Shown here piece by piece: positions 57,854-64,000 of a DNA stretch of 64,000 nt. The stretch comes from Archegozetes longisetosus. Lineage: Eukaryota > Arthropoda > Arachnida > Sarcoptiformes > Trhypochthoniidae. The position numbers and the translations under genes were made by a program. The notes under the pieces are model-generated. The model was not told the DNA's origin, ran no database searches, and worked only from the letters and a program-made list of their open reading frames with translations. The stretch spans positions 8,034,001 to 8,098,000 of the forward strand of contig JAEMBT020000002.1 in assembly GCA_018873245.2 (NCBI GenBank), given 5' to 3'. Positions within the stretch are counted from its first letter, which is position 1. Each line of letters opens with the position of its first letter.

Positions 57854-60800
57854 CTGTAAAAATGAGAGCACAAATGTTTAGAAAATCCACCCATCAGTTT
57901 ATTAGTGGCCTTATATTTAAGGTGGTCATAAAGGGAAATTATTGTTTCTATTAGCCCACTTTCTTTCACTTTTATCATATTTCTCAAAAATAACAAGTAT
58001 AAGTGATGGCATCGCATGCACTATATATTACAAACTGAACACTTGTTTAGTAAATTATGGCACACATACCGATAAACACCTAAAGTTGATTAATATTCCA
58101 TAAATACTACTAACTTTAGTTAAACACTTTAAGCTGTGAACAACAGTTAATTTTATGAGATTATCATTTCATACAAAATAGTATTAATAGTGATTGGAAT
58201 CACATACAGGCAATTTGACAAGAAAATGACCAATTTATCAAAAATCAGTTATATTACATGTGTTGGCTACACATATTTGACAAACAAAAACAAGTTAATA
58301 CCTGACAGGCATAAACTTGAAAATTATACTAATTTAAAGATGACGCTTTGATATACCTTTTCACTTGAGTAGGGCATATATTATAGTAGTTGTTGTAAAG
58401 CACATCTTCACTCAAATCAACGATATACTAAATTCATTAGAACGAGTACGAAGTGGTATGAAGTGGTGGTAAAACCGACTCAACTCAGTTAAACGGAAAT
58501 AAAAGTTTATGCAGTAATATCAGAAATAAATTTGTTTACGAAACTCAAAGTTAGTAACTAAAATGAAGAGCAAAGATGTACGTCTGAGCTACATATCTGA
58601 GCAATGAGGCAATTGTGAAGCAATCGTTTTTTTGTTATGTTCTTCAATTCCAAGGATAACAGCGTCGTGACCGAAGAGTAGGTGGACCGAACTCAACACA
58701 ACTATCACAATAAACCAATGCGTCCACTGATGGGCATGATTACCGATCAACAACTATGTAGTAATCAATTTCTAGATTGACTTATTATACTTATAATCAA
58801 TTCTTACACTTATAATCAATTCATATACTTGAAGTCAATTCTTGTACTTGAAGTCAATTCTTATACTTGTAACCAATCACTTATTATACTTATTACAAAT
58901 TCACTCTTAACTGTTCACTTTCAAGGCAACAATAATTCACTGAAAGGTATGGACCAAAACAAAAAGAAAGGAAACGAAGCGATTCGGACAGCATTAGCCG
59001 AGAGGAAAAGTTATGACAAGTCTTTAAAAATAAAGCTGATGTACAGTATATATAATATGAGAGACATTGAATTATTGCAGCACTAATGCATTGCAGGAGT
59101 GAGAGTGAGATTAGGTTCTGCCAAATGGTTGCACCACTTCTTTACTATTTCTTTTGAACAGAAATTAGAGTCTGATTTGTGGAGCAATAGTATGAGGAAA
59201 GCTATCAAAACCCATAACATTTGATTTCAAGGTCTGCTCAGCTAAATCTTAGCTTAACAGATAGAAAGAGTGAAGTTATCGTGTATAACAGTGTGGATGG
59301 AGTTCAATCAGAGGTTTGGTTGGGACGAGTGGTGCCGTTGATGTACTGGCATGAGTGGGAGCCAGTCCTTCCGTTTACTATATTCTCACAGTGAAGAAAG
59401 CAAAGCAAAGCCTAAAAGCAAGCCTTCGGGTTTAGAATGAAATGATAGGAGAAGTAGAAGAACCCGCCCATAATCAAGTGACGAGATTCGACTACACCTG
59501 ATGAATGCTCTACTACTTTGGCTGATTTCTTCTACAAGGACTCCTTCTTCTACACACGCTTCTCAACAATGTTAGAAATTGCAGTGCAGTGCCAGTAATA
59601 ACAATGAGAAACAGTAAGACTGAGGCGGGTTTGTACAAAAGGGGATAAGTTAAGACTTAGTTGCGATTGTCTTCCCTCTAAATGTAGCAAAAGAAAAGGA
59701 AAATCAAATGAAGAGTCCTTCAAGGCCTAATTACGGAAAAGTGTTTTTAGCTTATATTGTCATTGACAGAAATGAGACCCTAAACGCTGAAACAAACGCT
59801 TAGATGCATGCAAAACCAGACCGAATGCTATATTCATATATTATTTTCCTCTAAGCTATTGGTAGAACTACTTTTACTTTTATTACTTTTTGCCAGGTTG
59901 CTAAAACCTTTTTATGATATTCATTGATAAAACATCATTTATTAGTGCAATATAATAGTCAATACAATTCTAACTATAAAATACATCTTACACTTAATCC
60001 ACGCAATACTTCTCTATATGACTTACTGTACACTTAATCTACACAATTGTTATACTTCTCTTCATACTACTTCCACTGCATCAAAGGAAGACTAGATAAT
60101 TATTTTTGTTTAAATACATTCATAAGCATAAAATTCCAGTTTTCTATTTAGCCAACCATTAACTTAGTATTCAATAACGTTATGGCGTGAATCAGATTTT
60201 TTCTTATAATCACTTCATAGAGAAAGGACTCATTCTAAGTATTGAAATACAAACAACGTCATATTCACAAACTTTATAATCGTTCATAGCAACTAGAAGC
60301 GATGCGATGTGATAATATGCTTTCCATCAGACCTTAATATTGAGCGTATTAACAAGTTATAAAATATTCAACGTAGTGTAATCAAAGCAAATCTAAAATC
60401 AAGTTTGGTTACAGATTGATACTGATGACAGGGATGTTGACAGAACAACTGCCTATTTCTCGTTGCTATCGCGGGTTATTGAGTCTCAAAGTGTATGTGA
60501 GAGTAGTTTGATGTGGTTCGAAAGCATTCAACTATTTAATCTAATTGGCTAAAGATGTCTATATAGCAATGAGAGAGAGGATGAAGAGAAAGAAAGATTC
60601 TTTGGCCTTGAATAGCAAGAAGACTTGTTCTCGGACTCGTGAGCGATATTTACCAGTAATACATGCAATATTAGTAGAAGCAATACTTGGAACAGCAAAC
60701 TTGCACTTAACAACTTTCTTACTTTATTAATACACTTTCCAAATAAACAAAATGCCACTTAACTATTCCTTTGACTCTTGTTAAATTACTTATTACTTCA

Positions 60801-63800
60801 CTTATTTATTCCATCATTTCTCTTTATCTCTAACTACTACCTAATTGCTGAAACCTCTAAAGGCATTAAATTATCGAAATCTCTAAAAACCACTAAATGT
60901 TCGAGACCTCTAAAAAGCACTAATTGATCTGTAAAGAGTAGCAAACTATGAAAAGTTTGGGAAATAGGTTTTAGTTATTCTTTATTGGTAAGGTTAGAAC
61001 AGAGAAGGGAATAAATTAGAAAGAAATTAACTAATAGAGTAGGGAATAGGATATGAATATGAGTAAAAAGTAGTGCTCTAGCGATTGAGAAGTTAAGCCA
61101 CCAATGAGAACGTGAGTGAAGGTCACAAAGTAATGACCACTACTGTCCTAAACAGCATTGGTGTCCATATTTAGAACTATGCCAACCTTGAACCCTAACT
61201 ATTTGTATATTTTTCTAACAATATAGACGATTGCTATAAACAAACAAATATTTATGCAGTCAATTTTCAGCCCATAGTTCAACAGTTAATCAATAATTCA
61301 CTCGACAAGTACTGTATATCAAATTTGGTTTAAACTCAATTTTCAGCTAATCGTCAAGAGTATAAGAGAATGTTATTAGAAGACAAACTGAATCCGGTAT
61401 ATTACTAAATATTTGATTGATTCACAAATATTCACTCTATTGAGAAACCTTCAGACTATACTTTTCAAATCATATCACTCAATGTCAATCGATTAGAAAG
61501 TGACTGATTTAAGAGTCACTTTTTCAATAGTCACTCATTACACAAACACACATCTGATTTATTATCAAATGTAAATTAGATGTCTTTCAACATGTTTACT
61601 AATTGTTCTTCTAGAACATCTCTCATAAATGTCTCAAATCATTCCAGTTAATAAATACTTTTATTCTGATAAGATTTTGTTGATCAGAATTAATGGCAAA
61701 CTAATTACTCTTTGTTTCTAAGAATCCACCTGTACCTCAATTAGAAACCCTGAATTCACGTAAACTGATACTGTATGTATGGATTTATGCAATGGGAACC
61801 TACTGCACTTTACCTGTATATGAATCGGATCGTGGTGAGAATGTACTGCACTTTACCTGTATGTGTATGGAATTGTATTGATTGAATAGTAGATTAGAGT
61901 AAAGTGACTTAGCAAATTCAAATTATAGAACAAACAGCTTTAGCGTAAAACATTTGACTAAAAAAGCATATTAATAACTCCCGTATCATCTCTACTGGTA
62001 GAGGCATTTGCAGGTGCTTTGGGAAAGCAATAGTTTCTGAACTTAAATATTCAAACCACCCATCCCTGCTTTGATTTCAGGAAACGAGTGTTATAGCAGA
62101 TGATAACTAAATAATAGTACAATTATTGGTTAGCGCTGTTATTCTTAAATTAGTTCAACCGATTTTTTGATATAACGGCCAAATTCGTTGGATAGCAAAA
62201 TGGTTTAATGGACATCTTGTGAGTTAATAGCAACTCAAGTTATGTTAGATGAAGCGTACATGAGAATTAAAAGGTTCCCACGAATTCGGACCGACTGCTA
62301 GCTTCAAAGTGCTGTGTAGCTCATTAAAACTTATATTTTTAAAGGATCTGAATGCCGGAAAGATGGCAATCCTATTAGTAAACGACTCATCGATCCATGA
62401 AATTTTCAACAGAATTTCGATTGTATTGAACTTATAGATTAATGATATAATAGAGAAAATAGGTACAAATAATTAAATAAGATTTGCATATATGATAGGT
62501 TGGGCCGAGTAGGACTAGATTAGGTCTTCATAGGGTTAAGTTATTTACAGTTAGCTTACCTTGATTTCAATATAACAATAAGATGCACAATAACTGACTC
62601 AACACTATCTCATGGCACTAACGAGTAAGTATTAATGACAGGCAGAAATCTTTATCTTCACTTTATTAAGCAATCATAAACTCTTTTCTCCCATAAAATA
62701 GTTATGAAACTAAAGCCACTTATTTTTTTGCTCCGTAACTCTTCAAATAGCGATAGTGACAATCACTGTAATAATAATTAGCAGCTTTTGATTCGCAGTC
62801 ATTTGAAGCAACATTAGAGGTAATACAGAAATCACTTTTTGCAAGTTGTCTCTTTAGTTGTCTTTTTAGTCGTCTTTTTAGATAAGATGAAAGTATTTGG
62901 AGGTAATTTCTCAAAGTATAATTCAATCAATGCGGGAAAGCACAGACACATGAGTTGAGTTAAAAAGCGAGCGCATCCCTGTTCCAAAAAGACTATGTTT
63001 TCTCTTTTCTGCAGTAGACAACTGTATGGAGAACTGTATAGAGAACTGTAAGAACTGTAAGGCCGGTAAGAACTGAACACCTTTCTGGTGAAGCGGCACT
63101 GAATCGGTGCTTGATATGAAGATCGAGGTCAGAAAAGGCAGTTTAGAGTCGCGGGGGAGAGGATATGAGATGCTTATGCATCAAGAGGAGGAGGGATCTA
63201 CTAATAACTCAGAAGAGGTACCAGAGGAGGAAAAGCTATACCACAACGGTTTCTTTTGCATGAAATCATGAAAAATCAATTCACCTGTGCATACAGGTTG
63301 TCAATCCCATTATTTGGCATTACATGCACATCAGATACATATAAACCACCAAAACCTTATCCAAGACTCGCTTTCAACTAGGATTTCATTTTTGTCCGCA
63401 TGACTTCTCGAGAGATGAATTTTAGCGATAAGATTAGATTTAGTTTAAACATTATATTCATAGTGCATGCAATTAAGAAGAAAACATTGGAAGAGATGAA
63501 ATCTAAAGTTTTTTTCTATTAACCTAGACCTACATAAAGACATTTAAAGATACTTTTATTAAAATGGTATCTAAATTTTACTCCTCATTCTTTCCTATTA
63601 AAACCAACTGAAAATTATTTATTGTCACAATTGTCGGCCGAAGGAAACATTTATTTTGAATAAACACTAATTAATAGAGATTGTTAAGACATTGTTAGTC
63701 CGACCTCGTGTCACGCACTCATCACCGTTTCCGTAGTTAACCGTTAGCTTTAAACCTCAATCATAATCAAATTAGTTTTGAACGTTTGCGTGATTTCGAT

Positions 63801-63902
63801 TTGTTCATAAGAAAAACTTGACTTAATAATAGCTGAGATTGTTTTTTTTTATAAATTTAATCTTTATTATAATACTCATAGAAAGTGAAACAATCTATGA
63901 AG
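57854..63902. other. 6 kb upstream of knirps-like gene, no coding gene seen
   Basis: The promoter and a 5' UTR exon are expected here but not identified. ORFs at 58,829, 60,545/60,549 and 62,720-63,080 are short, low in complexity and partly made of repeats, so I do not call them genes. Short tandem repeats: ACTTATAATCAATTC-type units (58,772-58,880), CTCTAAAA..CA(C/T)TAAAT units (60,853-60,925), TACTGCACTTTACCTGTAT twice (61,801 and 61,843), TCTTTTTAGT(T/C)G three times (62,845-62,880) and GAGAACTGTA units (63,020-63,060). Confidence 0.45.
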
Positions 63903-63976
63903 CAGTAAAGTAATACCTCGATTGAGTCAATCGTTGCAGATCAATAATTAACATTGACTGTAACGAGGTTTCACTG
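63903..63976. mobile_element. pogo/Tigger-type MITE, short copy 4
   Basis: CAGTAAAGTAATACCTCGATT at the left (with a small insertion), and inverted CAGTGAAACCTCGTTACAG at the right, followed by TA. The left border is approximate. Confidence 0.55.
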
Positions 63977-64000
63977 TAAACAGCTTATTTAGCACTAGTT

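Noticed and set aside
57563..57871. A 102-codon reading through the knirps exon 1 donor into Thr/Ser repeats
   Set aside because: A strong AAG|GTATGC donor lies at the conserved position and the second zinc finger is at 49,514, so the repeat is intronic.
60545..60758. Overlapping plus and minus ORFs of 61 and 69 codons
   Set aside because: Both strands are open only because of local composition; there are no motifs, splice signals or conserved copies.

Overview
The window is AT-rich eukaryotic DNA from an animal, almost certainly an arthropod. The best evidence is a knirps-family (NR0A) orphan nuclear receptor, a family known from arthropods, together with short spliceosomal introns (63-72 bp) and a dense load of eukaryotic DNA transposons. 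The species cannot be named from sequence alone. All protein genes I can support are on the minus strand and were rebuilt from exons with matching splice phases.

Region 1 (about 1-25,800) holds three tandem FUT8-like (alpha-1,6-fucosyltransferase) genes: A (4909-1957), B (16054-8766) and C (24388-22188). Each has four exons in the same phases and no internal stop. Exons 3-4 (catalytic and SH3-like part) are almost identical between copies. Exon 1 (membrane anchor) and the flanks have diverged, which points to gene conversion. Genes A and B also share an upstream block carrying a duplicated unknown ORF. Every copy is hit by transposons. Gene A has a mariner remnant in intron 1. Gene B has a long-TIR element, split by a Merlin element, plus a hAT element, all in intron 2. 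Gene C has mariner copies on both sides.

Region 2 (about 16,800-21,950) is transposon-rich. It contains a Helitron-like 3' end, a foldback element built from inverted ~137-bp tandem repeats, a Harbinger element inside that foldback carrying only a Myb-like ORF, a short MITE, and a decayed Tc1/mariner transposase gene.

Region 3 (about 25,800-46,500) has two TDP2 (tyrosyl-DNA phosphodiesterase 2) genes (32506-31361 and 41118-39945) inside a duplicated segment, both apparently intact once a tiny 63/65-bp intron is removed. Around and between them lie a degenerate hAT transposase, several nonautonomous elements with clean TIRs and target duplications, a large palindrome, and a tRNA-like SINE head.

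Region 4 (about 46,500-64,000) is a knirps-like developmental transcription-factor locus: three coding exons, an 8.3-kb first intron, two CtBP-type repression motifs, and mostly non-coding flanks with pogo/Tigger-type MITEs and small minisatellites.

The genes do not form a pathway. FUT8 acts on N-glycans in the Golgi, TDP2 repairs topoisomerase adducts, and knirps regulates transcription. The shared theme is local gene duplication in a transposon-rich region. No operons, CRISPR arrays or rRNA genes were seen. Similarity statements are my own reading; no search was run.
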